Assembly (NCBI GenBank): GCA_003640645.1
Contig: QGHH01000013.1
Location: 29,876 to 93,875, forward strand
DNA: 64,000 nt
Direction: 5' to 3'
DNA from: Fredinandcohnia aciditolerans
Lineage (GTDB): Bacteria; Bacillota; Bacilli; Bacillales; Bacillaceae_L
Positions 25,875 to 35,397 of the stretch are shown piece by piece (within the stretch, counting starts at the first letter, position 1; every line of letters starts with the position of its first letter). The translations under genes and the position numbers were made by a program. The notes below the pieces were generated by a model. It was given only the letters and a program-made list of their open reading frames with translations. It was not told where the DNA came from and searched no databases.

Positions 25875-27143
25875 ATGGATAAAAGAACTCGGGAGTTAGT
25901 TGATTTTACAAAAGAAAAGTTTGGGTTGTGGGACTATTATTTAGAAACTTACGGTTTCAATCGAAGTGTCAATCTTTTTAATGAGACGGTTTATACAATG
26001 TCAATGGAATGGTTTCCTAATCATTGTTTGGGACAAGAGTATGAGGATGAAAATCCAGATGGAACGGCAGTCATCACAATAGATATAAATAGTCGTAACT
26101 ATGAAAGTGTAATTTTCGTGATGGGTCAGACGTTTGCCACAAACGGGATAAACTTCTCTGATAAAAATGACATTATAAAATGGGTTGAGCAGGAAACAGG
26201 ATTAACGTTTGAGCAGCAATTCCAGTTACATAAGGAAGAAGAGGGAGAGCTACATTTTAAAGAATGCATTAATGGTGTTGCTGTTTCACCTTCTGGAATG
26301 ATTGAGGTCAATTTCGATCAGGAGGGTAGGCTAACTTTGTTTTCTGCACATGGTCATTTTCCAGCGAAGGACATGGTGAAAATAGAACCTTATACATTGA
26401 CCTTTGAGAAAATCGAGGACATCGCAAAAAGTCAAGTGAAGTTGATTGATTTTCCGTTAATGGAACAACAACGACTAGTCTCTGCTTATGCAGTAGAAGA
26501 ACTTTATATACGGAATGACCAGTCAGCCACAATCTCTTTTGAAGTTATGGTGGATGTTAGAGGATATTTGAAAATAGATAAAACGTTGGATTGGGATGAG
26601 TCGATTGAGGATTCTTCATTTGAAAGAAAAGAGATAACTTGGCATGAAGAGGTTTCGGCTGACCAAGCATTTTCAGGCGAGCCCTCACCTGATACATTAC
26701 CAATCACAGAGACAGAGCAAGAAAAATGTACGATAGAGGTCCGAGACTTTTTACGTAGGGTATATCCTAGTGATTCTGGGGTTTGGATATTAAAGACTCT
26801 TCATCGTGAGTCAGGGTATATTTATGCGATATTAAAAACGAACAAGCAGGATAAACGCGTATTTCAGCGGAAAATTAATGTCATGATAGACTCCGAAAGC
26901 CTTCAGGCTGTGAATTATATGGATAACCAGATGATGTTAGAGATGTTTGATGAATTTGAAGAACCCGAAAAAGTGATTATAAGCAAGGATGAGGCCTATG
27001 AAAAGATCAAAGGAAAGTTCGATTTAGAGCCTTATTACGTGTATGATTTTGACCAAAATCAATATGTCCTGTGTGGAAAAATAGACTGCCAATTTGCCGT
27101 TCATGCATCAACAGGAGAAGTTCTCCTTTTAAATGAATTATAA
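25875..27143 (+). CDS. Hypothetical protein, possibly YcdB-like
   Basis: This cytoplasmic-looking protein has about 422 residues with no signal peptide or membrane segment. It is acidic, with two PepSY/YcdB-like portions; the C-terminus, with ISKDEAYEKIKGKF then QYVLCGKIDCQFAVHASTGE, resembles repeats of YcdB/YcdC (DUF4901) proteins. That assignment is tentative. The frame opens at 25848, but AAGGAAGTG is placed for the ATG at 25875. It stands alone and ends directly before a GGGACAGG palindrome. Confidence 0.75.
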   Translation: MDKRTRELVDFTKEKFGLWDYYLETYGFNRSVNLFNETVYTMSMEWFPNHCLGQEYEDENPDGTAVITIDINSRNYESVIFVMGQTFATNGINFSDKNDIIKWVEQETGLTFEQQFQLHKEEEGELHFKECINGVAVSPSGMIEVNFDQEGRLTLFSAHGHFPAKDMVKIEPYTLTFEKIEDIAKSQVKLIDFPLMEQQRLVSAYAVEELYIRNDQSATISFEVMVDVRGYLKIDKTLDWDESIEDSSFERKEITWHEEVSADQAFSGEPSPDTLPITETEQEKCTIEVRDFLRRVYPSDSGVWILKTLHRESGYIYAILKTNKQDKRVFQRKINVMIDSESLQAVNYMDNQMMLEMFDEFEEPEKVIISKDEAYEKIKGKFDLEPYYVYDFDQNQYVLCGKIDCQFAVHASTGEVLLLNEL

Positions 27144-27147
27144 GAAT

Positions 27148-27192
27148 GTGGGTCGCAGGGACAGGTCCCTTGTCCCAATATGGGACGAGGAA
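27148..27192. repeat. GGGACAGG palindromic element
   Basis: GTGGGTCGCAGGGACAGG, then TCCCTTGTCCCA, followed by GGGACGAGGAACC, sits between two convergent genes. Confidence 0.8.
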
Positions 27193-27201
27193 CCTTTGCC
27201 A

Positions 27202-27630
27202 TTAATTTATTAGTGAGCGATATTTTTCAATAACGTTTTCTGTTAAAATACCTTTTTCAAAAAAGTGGTTCGCATAAACGCTAGCCAACATTTCGTTATC
27301 CTCGGTAATCTCCATTTTCGCCATAACACGATTAATAATTTCAGCTAATTCGTGAGGATTTGCATACATCGTATTCCAGGCCCGGACTTGTAGTTCCAAG
27401 TCTTTGCCTAGTGCTGCTGTTTCAATTTCTTCCGCTGCTATAGGTTCGCTTAAGTGAGCATATGGATCCTCGTTTACGTCTGTATAAATAAACTGAATTG
27501 GATTGTACTCTTCCAAGTCATACACGAAACGATCATTTCCTGTTGTAACGATCATTTCATTTTGGTCAAATTCAAGTGCTCCGTTTTCTAGGATGATAGA
27601 CTCTGATAATGACTGGATAGGGAATGTCAT
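27202..27630 (-). CDS. C-terminal part of a probably frameshifted hypothetical gene
   Basis: This 142-residue frame overlaps the 3' end of the upstream frame by 59 bp in another phase. Its ATG at 27630 has no Shine-Dalgarno site and lies inside the coding part of the upstream gene. The text reads naturally as a continuation of the upstream protein: HDIPYP in one frame, then IQSLSESIILENG in the other. One gene broken by a single-base change, or a sequencing error, is more likely than two genes. It is acidic and soluble, with no recognised domain. Confidence 0.7.
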   Translation of the reverse strand: MTFPIQSLSESIILENGALEFDQNEMIVTTGNDRFVYDLEEYNPIQFIYTDVNEDPYAHLSEPIAAEEIETAALGKDLELQVRAWNTMYANPHELAEIINRVMAKMEITEDNEMLASVYANHFFEKGILTENVIEKYRSLIN

Positions 27631-28396
27631 GTGGTGTGCTTAGCCAAAACCTATGTTCTGGATTTAATTGCGCAACATAATCCTCAAAAGAAGTCTCTTC
27701 TATTTTTTCTTCATTATTTAATAAGGTATATAGGGCTGGGCGGTAGTAATATTCAGCATCCAGATTCTTCATTGAAATCGTCCATTCTGCATCAGGACAA
27801 TCAAACAACACACGGAACGCAAATCCATCAACTGTTTTCTGAAGTTCATAATAGACGATCCAATGCCCGACCTCTAGCGAATCATCGGATTCCTCTGTCA
27901 TCACATTTTCAAAAATCAAATGAATCAGCGCTTTGGATGAAAAACCACCATCTGTATTGATGTAAAGATGAAGTATGTCTCCTTCACGTTTAATACGCTC
28001 AATGGTTGAATCGTGCAGGCTTTCCTCAAATACACCCTGAACTGAATCGGATAAATAAGTAACAGCTTTTTCTGTTTGGGAATGGGCTGCATCTAAAACT
28101 TGCTCAATTTCCTTGCTCGCCTCATGTATCCATTGCAAGTAATCGTCACGAACTGACTTTTGCAATGTTGGTTGATTTAACGTTCCGTTTTCCACATACG
28201 GAATGAAGCGGCTAGGCAAGATTTGAAGCAATTCCTCTTTCATTTCCTCAAGCTCTTCCTTTAAATGACTAATGAGATCTTCGCCTTCTTCTTCTGCTTC
28301 TCGTAAAGTAATTTCCCATTCTTCATCAGTTTCAGGAATCGGTAAAATATTACACTTTGAAAATTTCTCTTTCGCCTGCTTGGTTAGGTTCCACAT
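27572..28396 (-). CDS. N-terminal part of a probably frameshifted hypothetical gene
   Basis: This 274-residue frame starts with a good ribosome site (TGAGGTGAG before MWNLTK). It is soluble, with a Glu-rich helical stretch at about 30-60 and an alpha/beta region with LHLYINTDGGFSSK. It resembles DUF4085-type Bacillus proteins of unknown function, with low certainty. The last residues after HDIPYP look like out-of-frame sequence, and the expected continuation lies in the overlapping frame at 27202-27630. The repaired protein would be about 400 residues. Confidence 0.78.
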   Translation of the reverse strand: MWNLTKQAKEKFSKCNILPIPETDEEWEITLREAEEEGEDLISHLKEELEEMKEELLQILPSRFIPYVENGTLNQPTLQKSVRDDYLQWIHEASKEIEQVLDAAHSQTEKAVTYLSDSVQGVFEESLHDSTIERIKREGDILHLYINTDGGFSSKALIHLIFENVMTEESDDSLEVGHWIVYYELQKTVDGFAFRVLFDCPDAEWTISMKNLDAEYYYRPALYTLLNNEEKIEETSFEDYVAQLNPEHRFWLSTPHDIPYPVIIRVYHPRKRST

Positions 28397-28511
28397 AGTC
28401 TCACCTCAAGATTGTTGATGTAAATAGTATAACAGGATTTTCCATTTATGAGAGTTTTCAAAAGAGTAATCGAATAAATAACCAAAAACTGCCTAAAGGA
28501 GTTTTATTATT

Positions 28512-28545
28512 TTGGGACAAGGGACCTGTCCCACCGTCCCGCATA
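28512..28545. repeat. GGGACAGG palindromic element, inverted orientation
   Basis: TGGGACAAGGGACCTGTCCC, then ACCGTCCC, is the same element on the opposite strand, between divergent genes. Confidence 0.8.
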
Positions 28546-28624
28546 ATTGACAAATAATTTGGGTTCCGTTCACACTCTCTCTTGCATAGGATATTTAAGC
28601 AATTTGAGGAGGGATATTGAGAAA

Positions 28625-29176
28625 ATGAATTATGTAACATATGGATACCCCTATCACTATTACCACCACCATCATCACCACCATCCATATTACACGAATG
28701 TTCCTATGCATTACTGGAACTATTGGGGATACTATCACCCGCATATGGGAAGGGAAATGCGCGAATTTAAAGATCAGGGTAAGCAGCCATTTGTAGTTAA
28801 TATCAATGAGGCTTCCAAGCAAAACAATACGTTTCGCACCGCGATTTGGACAGGTAATCACCTCCAGGTAACATTAATGAGTTTACAACCTGGAGAAGAT
28901 ATCGGCTTAGAAATACACCCTGATGTGGACCAATTTCTACGTGTTGAACAAGGCGATGGAATTGTTCAAATGGGGAAAAACAAAAATCAGTTAGACTTTG
29001 TAAGACAAGTCGCTGACGATTCAGCCATATTTATTCCAGCAGGGTATTGGCACAACCTAACAAATACAGGAAATATTCCATTAAAACTATATTCAATCTA
29101 TGCACCACCAAATCATCCTTTCGGTACTGTCCATAAAACAAAAGCAGAAGCAATGGAGGCTGAACACGAACACTAA
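28625..29176 (+). CDS. His-rich cupin domain protein
   Basis: This 183-residue protein has an extreme Tyr/His-rich N-terminus (seven His in a row within about 35 residues) followed by a single cupin. Cupin motif 1 is seen in GLEIHPDVDQFLRVEQGDG and motif 2 in IFIPAGYWHNLTNTG, so a metal site is likely. Similar proteins lie in spore coats or act as small sugar or dioxygenase-like enzymes; the role here is not known. AGGAGGG lies 10 nt before the ATG. Upstream, CATAGGATA at 28585 resembles a sigma-K -10 box, but no clear -35 matches it. Confidence 0.87.
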   Translation: MNYVTYGYPYHYYHHHHHHHPYYTNVPMHYWNYWGYYHPHMGREMREFKDQGKQPFVVNINEASKQNNTFRTAIWTGNHLQVTLMSLQPGEDIGLEIHPDVDQFLRVEQGDGIVQMGKNKNQLDFVRQVADDSAIFIPAGYWHNLTNTGNIPLKLYSIYAPPNHPFGTVHKTKAEAMEAEHEH

Positions 29177-29200
29177 GCTATCGACTCTAATGATAGAAAA

Positions 29201-29233
29201 AGTGGGTCAAGGTACCTGTCCCTGCGTCCCAAA
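29201..29233. repeat. GGGACAGG palindromic element, diverged
   Basis: GTGGGTCAAGGTACCTGTCC, then CTGCGTCCCA, sits just upstream of a terminator, after the cupin gene. Confidence 0.75.
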
Positions 29234-29235
29234 AA

Positions 29236-29270
29236 AGGACAGAGCCGAGATGGGCTCTGTCCTAGTTTTT
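29236..29270 (+). terminator. Terminator of the cupin gene
   Basis: AGGACAGAGCC pairs with GGCTCTGTCCT over 11 bp, followed by AGTTTTTATTTTT. Confidence 0.92.
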
Positions 29271-29681
29271 ATTTTTGTCATCTTCACTATAGGCATCGAT
29301 TGGATCGATAGGGAAAATTGAAATTCTGAAGGGGATGATGAATTTGTCTTTCTGTCCCGCATTTCAAACATATCAAAAGACCTATTAATCTCTTTTGAAA
29401 TAGTGTCAAACTCAATATTTAAGCTCGAATATAATACGCATAATACTCACAATTATTAAATTGAAAGCAATAATTGTAGATTTCATTCATTTTTCAAAGA
29501 TAATGAATGTTGCAGAAGGTAAAAGCATTTTATTTAACTTTTTGAAAATAAACCTTACATACTCCTTATTTTAATAGAATATTAGTTTTCATATATTGAT
29601 GTGAGAAGATGATTATCCTTTGTTTATGAGACTAAACACCTAGAACCTATCATGGTAAAATTTTTTATATAGGGGGTGAAT
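29271..29681. other. AT-rich leader region of the pectinase gene
   Basis: About 410 bp with no supported gene. It is strongly AT-rich and presumably holds the pectinase promoter; no sigma-A boxes are clear enough to assign. Confidence 0.5.
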
Positions 29682-29756
29682 ATGAAGGTTAAATGTAAAC
29701 GTTTTCTACAATGGGAGTTCAAAACAATATTTAAAGGACTAGGGCTAGTATCTTAA
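29682..29756 (+). CDS. Candidate 24-residue leader peptide
   Basis: The frame MKVKCKRFLQWEFKTIFKGL, then GLVS, is preceded by AGGGGGTGAAT, one of the best ribosome sites in the window, and ends 43 bp before the pectinase ATG. It is basic and amphipathic. A translated leader that influences the giant gene downstream is possible. It is equally possible that this is a decayed gene start. The coding region overlaps a candidate cre site. Confidence 0.4.
   Translation: MKVKCKRFLQWEFKTIFKGLGLVS
29694..29707 (+). promoter_or_regulatory. Candidate cre (CcpA) site
   Basis: TGTAAACGTTTTCT matches the cre consensus TGWNANCGNTNWCA except for the last base. It is 93 bp before the pectinase gene, where CcpA binding would give carbon catabolite repression. 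Confidence 0.5.
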
Positions 29757-29799
29757 TCTCACGATAGCGAGTAGGACAAGCCTGCAATGGGGGGAAAAT

Positions 29800-32700
29800 A
29801 TGAAAAAAAAATCATCTCGTTTGACAGCAATAGTACTTTCTTTAATTTTGCTTTTTGGATCTTTTCCTTTACCAAAGGTAGCAAAAGCGGAAAATGTTCC
29901 AATGAATGATACAACCTATAATTATGATTTTAGTGAGTTGCTGCCTTACACAAGTAGTAATCCAATAGATTCCGTCTGGTCGTCAGATGGGTTAGTAAGG
30001 TACAATGGTGCCGGTAAAATGTACCATCATGGAGATAAACATGGGCTTGTTGTAAATGATGGGAGCAGTTTTGATATTAAGGTTGCCGGTAATGCAATCA
30101 TAACATTTACTTTATGTCAGTATGGTAACTCAGGCTCGATAGATGTTTCTGGTGGATCTCCCGGTAGTGCATTTTCTACAGAGAGTGTGGATTTACTAGT
30201 ACCATCAGACGGTGACCAAACTAGTTTTATCTATTCGGGAGATGCAACCATGTTGAATTTTAAAATTAACGGAAGCGGTTATGTCCATATGATATCAGTT
30301 GAAAATACATCTAAAGACGTAGAAATAACACCTTGGAGCAAAAAAGATTTCACTATGAAAGTTGGGGATACAACCTTAGATGTAACAGGTGCCTCTAAAA
30401 AATCTGAAAACGCAACTGTAAACATTAGTTCTGGAAGCGTATATTATTCTTCAAATGTAAATTCATATATAAGTACGGATTTGGAAGGAAAAAGTCTGGG
30501 AACTTCTATCTTAACAAATGTAACTCCAGATGTGGTGCAACGTGTAGCAGTTGATCATCAAACGAACGAAATTATTGCAACTTTTGCAGATCAAACTACA
30601 AATCCAAAGGAATTTAAGATAAAGGTTCAGGATACAAGTGCTTTTGTTACACCTGGTGTAAGTGATGTATATACCTTTGATTTAGCAGGTGGGGACGTAC
30701 CAACAGAGTTTACAAAAGCTTCACCAATTGCAACTTTTACAACAGATAATGGGCTCTTAACGATTGCTAAAGGAAGCTCGTCAAATAGTCCATACTGGCA
30801 TGATAATTCACACGGTATTGCTGCCTATGATGGAAATTATTTTGATGTAAAAGTAGCTGGAGACGCAGATATCATCTTTTATATTTGTCAATATGGAAGT
30901 GGTGAAAAGCTTGAAGTGACAAACTTAGCACCAGGAGGAACTGGTTCTTTTGATAAAAATGTATTTGTATCGGAAACGGATGACGATGCCATTACATATT
31001 CCTATACCGGTGATGCGACAACATTGAGGTTCACTGTTGCTGCGTCTGGAGAGAGCTATCTTCACGGCATAACCGTAAAAAATAAAGGAACAGTGGAAAG
31101 TTCACCAGTAGCAAACGAACAACCGTCAATGCCTTCTGAAATCGACCCAAATGGGACATTAAATGTAACAGCCCAAGGCCATAGATTATATGTTGGCCAT
31201 TCAGATTCAAAAGCTACAATCAGTGAGCCACAAAAAATCGCTTACTATGTATTTAATGGCAGAGAGAAAGCAACGACTATTGAGGCGGATATAAAAATAA
31301 GTGCAATAGGTAGTTCAAGTACTAATGGTCTATTTTTTGGGATGATGGAGGATGTAAGTGAAATTTCTAAGGTTGCCACTATAGGAATTAGAGGAGATGG
31401 GAGAATTAGAAATGTCTATAGTAAAACCGCAACTCCGTCAATACCAAGCGCAGGAAGCATGGATTTAAAATACAGTGTTGGTGATGTTATTCACCTTTTA
31501 TCGAAGAAGGATGAAAATGGTTGGCATACAGAAGCAATTGTAAATTCTGAAACAACAAAGGTAGACATCGACTATTCAAAAATTGCTGATATAGACGCAA
31601 ATACGAGTATGAAATATGGATTTGGGTTTGCCAATGTTAATGCTGTAATAACGAATTTGACATTAAAAGATGAAAACGGAAATGAGCTATATAACCAAAA
31701 TATGGCCTATGAACCGATTGGGACTGCACCAACTGTATCAAGTGTTGAAAATCCTGTAGTTTCTTCCGATCGAACAAAAGTTACAGTTAATTGGAGTGGT
31801 GAAACCCCTGACGGAGATGGAGCCTATGTTGTAGAGTTATCCAATGATGGAGGTAAAACATATACCACTTTATCGAGCAGAGTCACTGAGAAAACCTACA
31901 CGGTTGATGTTGAAGAAAGTGGTAACTATCAGTTTAGAATTTCTGGAATCTGTGGAGACGAAAAGACTCCTGCAGTTGTATCTGCTTCCATTGATATTTT
32001 AAAACCACTTGCCCAACCCATTGTCACAATTGAGAGTGGGGATGGGGTATTGACAGTTAAGTGGGACCGAATTGAAAAAGCAACTAGCTATGAGGTCTAC
32101 AGAAAGACTTCAGAACAGACGGAGTATTCTCTAGTTGATGAAATTTCAGATCCAATTTATATTGACAGAAAAGTAGTCAACGAGACACCGTATTATTATT
32201 ATGTAATCGCAAAATCAGATTCTAACTTAAGTAATCCATCTGTTCCTATGTTATCTGTACCTTCTGCAGGACGTACTGGTCAATACGTATATGAAGACAA
32301 GGCCACTGAGATCTTTATTACGAAAAAATCCTACGATACGGTCTATACGAACAAGGCAACCATTCAGGGTGTCGTTGGTAATAAAGGTAAGATGAAAGTA
32401 GTGGTAAATGATGTTGATATTGAAGAAATCAGCTTAAAAGATAAAGAGTCCTTTGATTTCATAGTTTCATTGGAAGAAGGACGAAATGATGTGAATTTGT
32501 ACTTTACAGATAAAGATGGAGGGATTACGAGAAAAACCTTTAACTTTGTCTATTTAACAAACTACGATATGGTGGTTGATGCCTCCTATTCAGGAATTGA
32601 AGGAGCAGAATCCACAGAAATCTCTGGTGTAAAAGTTTTCAGTACTGTACAAGCTGCTGTCAATTCAGTACCAAGCGATAACAAAGAAAGAGTTGTTATT

Positions 32701-35196
32701 TTAATTAAGCAAGGAACATATTTTGAGCATTTACGGGTGTCATCACCATATATCAGTTTAATAGGGGAGGATCAAGAGAAGGTAAATCTCCAATTCTATG
32801 ATCCGGTGCTATCACCTGAGGGAGGTAGTACGTCTGATCGTAATGCGACCTATATTCAGTCAACAGCAACTGGCTTTTCAGCGGAAAATCTCACCTTTGA
32901 AAATACATATAAGTATTTGGGTGATGGTACAAAATCAAATGAATCTGCAGATGCATTAAGGGTAGATGCGGATGAAAGTACATTTGTTAATGTGAAGCTA
33001 GTAGGCTATCAAGATACATTGATGGCGAATTCGAATCATCAGTATTACTATAAAAGTCATATTCTTGGAAACGTAGACTTTATCTATGGTTCTGCACAAG
33101 CCCTAATAGAGGATACAGATATTGTCTTTCGTTATAATGCAAATAAAAATAGTGGGTATGTCACTGCCCCTCGAACAGATAAAGCCGAAAAATATGGCTA
33201 TATTTTTTATAATAGTAGAATCACTGCAGAAGAGGGAGCATCTGGTTCAAAATATTTGTTAGCTCGTCCATGGGGCCCAGACGGCGCAGCCACATTTATT
33301 AACACCTATATGAGTGATATCATAAATAAAGAAACTCCTTATGCGGATATGAGCGGAAATCTTGCAGTGAATGCTCGATTCTTCGAATATTATTCCTATG
33401 GTGGAGGGTTTGCGATTCATAGTGGTAGACCTCAAATTTCAAAGAGTCAGGCTGAGAAGATGGTAACCCCTTCTTACTTAGGATGGGATCCTCATTCTGT
33501 AATCACAGCTACTTCTGAGAATGATTATGTAGGAAATGTACAGACTCAAACGGAAGAAAAATTCGTTGAAAAAGAGTATGTTAATGACACAGCTGATCCT
33601 GACTCAACAGATGATACAGGATTAGGTAAATATAAACTCGAAGGATATGCGCAAGCTCAAGGTGTTACGGGTGGAGGTTTACTATTAGAAACATCTGCAA
33701 ATTATTACAAGGTATCATCAGCTGAAGAATTCCTGAAGGCATTATCTACAATTAAGTCTATTGGAAAAGCAAGTGTAATCGAGCTAACAAAAGATATTGG
33801 ATTAGGTTCTATAGAAATTGGAGATGTAATGAAGGATTACAGTGACATCATTAAGCCTGCTAATCATCAGCCATTATTACATCCAACCCTATTGGAAACG
33901 GGTGTTTCAACAATCGATATTGATGGAATGAGCAATCTAACGATTTTCTCACAAAATGGTGCAAAGCTTAACCATGTTACTTTCAATATCGCAAATTCTA
34001 GTAATATTATTATTCGAAACCTTGTTTTTGATGAACTTTGGGAATGGGATGAATTTAGCAAGGGCGACTACGATCGAAACGATTGGGATTATATCACTGT
34101 TCAAGAGGGAAGTACGGGAATATGGATTGATCATTCAACCTTCTATAAGGCATATGATGGTATCATCGATGTGAAGAAAGCCGGGAATTCAAATACGACA
34201 GATGTTACGATATCTTGGAGTGAATTCTTACCAGGAAGTGAAGGCTCTTTCTTTGATGTTATGATGAAGAAATTGGAAACAAATCCTGAGCAATATCCTT
34301 ATTATAATGAGCTTCTTACAACACATGGTATGACGAAGGAACAGATAAGAGAGTATTCATTTGGTCAAAAGAAACTTCATTTAGTCGGTGCTTCTGATAC
34401 AGAAGAAAACACATCTAATTTAAGGGTTACATTAGCAAACAATTATTACAAGAACTCTATGGATCGCATACCAAGACTTCGTGGAGGATATGGTCATGTA
34501 TATAATACAATTGTTGACTCGTCCGAGTTATATGAGCTTAGAAAGAGTTTAGCGGACGAAGCAGTTGCAGAGAAAATCGTGAGTAATGGTGCGATTTCTA
34601 CCTTAGGCGCTTCTGTTTTAGTTGAAAATTCTGCTATTAGTGGTGTTATGAGACCTTTATTAAGTGGAAATGGTTCAAGCCCAGCGGGTTATATCGATGC
34701 TGTTAATTCTTTATACACACTGGATAATGTTGAGAAGGAGTTAACGGTTATTGATTACACGGGGGCTGGACTAACTTTAAATGTACGTGAATTTCGACAT
34801 TCTTTACCATACAACGATTATCAATTGTATGAAGCAGATTCGCTATACACTTTGGTGTACCCATATGTAGGTGCCGGTAAGATAAAAATGACGCCAGTGC
34901 AATGGGAGAAAGTGGTCTACAACGATGATAGTGAAGAAACACCAGAAACAGGTGAAAATGATAATGGTGAAGAGGGCAAGCCACATGAAGGATCAGACAA
35001 GGAAAAAGACAATGACAAAGACGGTACGCACGAGGAGGGCCAAGAAAAGCCAGATAAAGATTCTAACAAATCTTCAGATGGTAAGGAACTTCCAAAAACA
35101 GCAACTTCTATCTATAATTGGCTGATGCTGGGTAGTGCATTCCTTATTGCAGGTGTAGGAATCTACTTGTACCAAAGAAGAAAACGATTGAATTAA
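29800..35196 (+). CDS. Wall-anchored pectin methylesterase/pectate lyase
   Basis: This 1798-residue secreted protein degrades pectin at the cell surface. It has a signal peptide (1-31, cleavage after AKA), two related beta-rich modules (about 40-170 and 285-430) of carbohydrate-binding type, a further beta domain, two FN3-like modules (about 640-830), a pectin methylesterase (about 930-1240) and a PL1-type pectate lyase (about 1300-1650). The esterase shows GYQDTL, NVDFIYGSA (Asp near 1094) and ARPWGP; the lyase shows WIDHSTF and RIPRLRGGYGHVYN. An acidic Lys/Glu linker leads to LPKTA, a hydrophobic helix and RRKR, a sortase signal. Demethylation followed by cleavage in one chain is efficient. 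AATGGGGGG precedes the ATG. Confidence 0.93.
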   Translation: MKKKSSRLTAIVLSLILLFGSFPLPKVAKAENVPMNDTTYNYDFSELLPYTSSNPIDSVWSSDGLVRYNGAGKMYHHGDKHGLVVNDGSSFDIKVAGNAIITFTLCQYGNSGSIDVSGGSPGSAFSTESVDLLVPSDGDQTSFIYSGDATMLNFKINGSGYVHMISVENTSKDVEITPWSKKDFTMKVGDTTLDVTGASKKSENATVNISSGSVYYSSNVNSYISTDLEGKSLGTSILTNVTPDVVQRVAVDHQTNEIIATFADQTTNPKEFKIKVQDTSAFVTPGVSDVYTFDLAGGDVPTEFTKASPIATFTTDNGLLTIAKGSSSNSPYWHDNSHGIAAYDGNYFDVKVAGDADIIFYICQYGSGEKLEVTNLAPGGTGSFDKNVFVSETDDDAITYSYTGDATTLRFTVAASGESYLHGITVKNKGTVESSPVANEQPSMPSEIDPNGTLNVTAQGHRLYVGHSDSKATISEPQKIAYYVFNGREKATTIEADIKISAIGSSSTNGLFFGMMEDVSEISKVATIGIRGDGRIRNVYSKTATPSIPSAGSMDLKYSVGDVIHLLSKKDENGWHTEAIVNSETTKVDIDYSKIADIDANTSMKYGFGFANVNAVITNLTLKDENGNELYNQNMAYEPIGTAPTVSSVENPVVSSDRTKVTVNWSGETPDGDGAYVVELSNDGGKTYTTLSSRVTEKTYTVDVEESGNYQFRISGICGDEKTPAVVSASIDILKPLAQPIVTIESGDGVLTVKWDRIEKATSYEVYRKTSEQTEYSLVDEISDPIYIDRKVVNETPYYYYVIAKSDSNLSNPSVPMLSVPSAGRTGQYVYEDKATEIFITKKSYDTVYTNKATIQGVVGNKGKMKVVVNDVDIEEISLKDKESFDFIVSLEEGRNDVNLYFTDKDGGITRKTFNFVYLTNYDMVVDASYSGIEGAESTEISGVKVFSTVQAAVNSVPSDNKERVVILIKQGTYFEHLRVSSPYISLIGEDQEKVNLQFYDPVLSPEGGSTSDRNATYIQSTATGFSAENLTFENTYKYLGDGTKSNESADALRVDADESTFVNVKLVGYQDTLMANSNHQYYYKSHILGNVDFIYGSAQALIEDTDIVFRYNANKNSGYVTAPRTDKAEKYGYIFYNSRITAEEGASGSKYLLARPWGPDGAATFINTYMSDIINKETPYADMSGNLAVNARFFEYYSYGGGFAIHSGRPQISKSQAEKMVTPSYLGWDPHSVITATSENDYVGNVQTQTEEKFVEKEYVNDTADPDSTDDTGLGKYKLEGYAQAQGVTGGGLLLETSANYYKVSSAEEFLKALSTIKSIGKASVIELTKDIGLGSIEIGDVMKDYSDIIKPANHQPLLHPTLLETGVSTIDIDGMSNLTIFSQNGAKLNHVTFNIANSSNIIIRNLVFDELWEWDEFSKGDYDRNDWDYITVQEGSTGIWIDHSTFYKAYDGIIDVKKAGNSNTTDVTISWSEFLPGSEGSFFDVMMKKLETNPEQYPYYNELLTTHGMTKEQIREYSFGQKKLHLVGASDTEENTSNLRVTLANNYYKNSMDRIPRLRGGYGHVYNTIVDSSELYELRKSLADEAVAEKIVSNGAISTLGASVLVENSAISGVMRPLLSGNGSSPAGYIDAVNSLYTLDNVEKELTVIDYTGAGLTLNVREFRHSLPYNDYQLYEADSLYTLVYPYVGAGKIKMTPVQWEKVVYNDDSEETPETGENDNGEEGKPHEGSDKEKDNDKDGTHEEGQEKPDKDSNKSSDGKELPKTATSIYNWLMLGSAFLIAGVGIYLYQRRKRLN

Positions 35197-35290
35197 TAAT
35201 ATGAGTCGACAACTGATTTGTAAAAAACTTCCTAACATGGTTAAACAAGACGTTACCTAAAGCGATACTAAAATCTTGCTTCATTTTTTT

Positions 35291-35331
35291 GTGAAATGCC
35301 TCAACATGAATCAGGCATTTCACTTTTTTTG
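35291..35331 (+). terminator. Terminator of the pectinase gene
   Basis: GTGAAATGCCT pairs with AGGCATTTCAC, followed by seven T. Confidence 0.92.
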
Positions 35332-35397
35332 TTACTCTCGATTTTAATAATGTCCTCGTTTGAGAGGGTGAATGCCAACATACTGCCAATCAATAAA

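Noticed and set aside
29640-29799. Cyclic-di-GMP or other known riboswitch before the pectinase gene
   Set aside because: No conserved aptamer core of GEMM-I or any other class I know could be matched; only a short leader frame and a cre-like site are visible.
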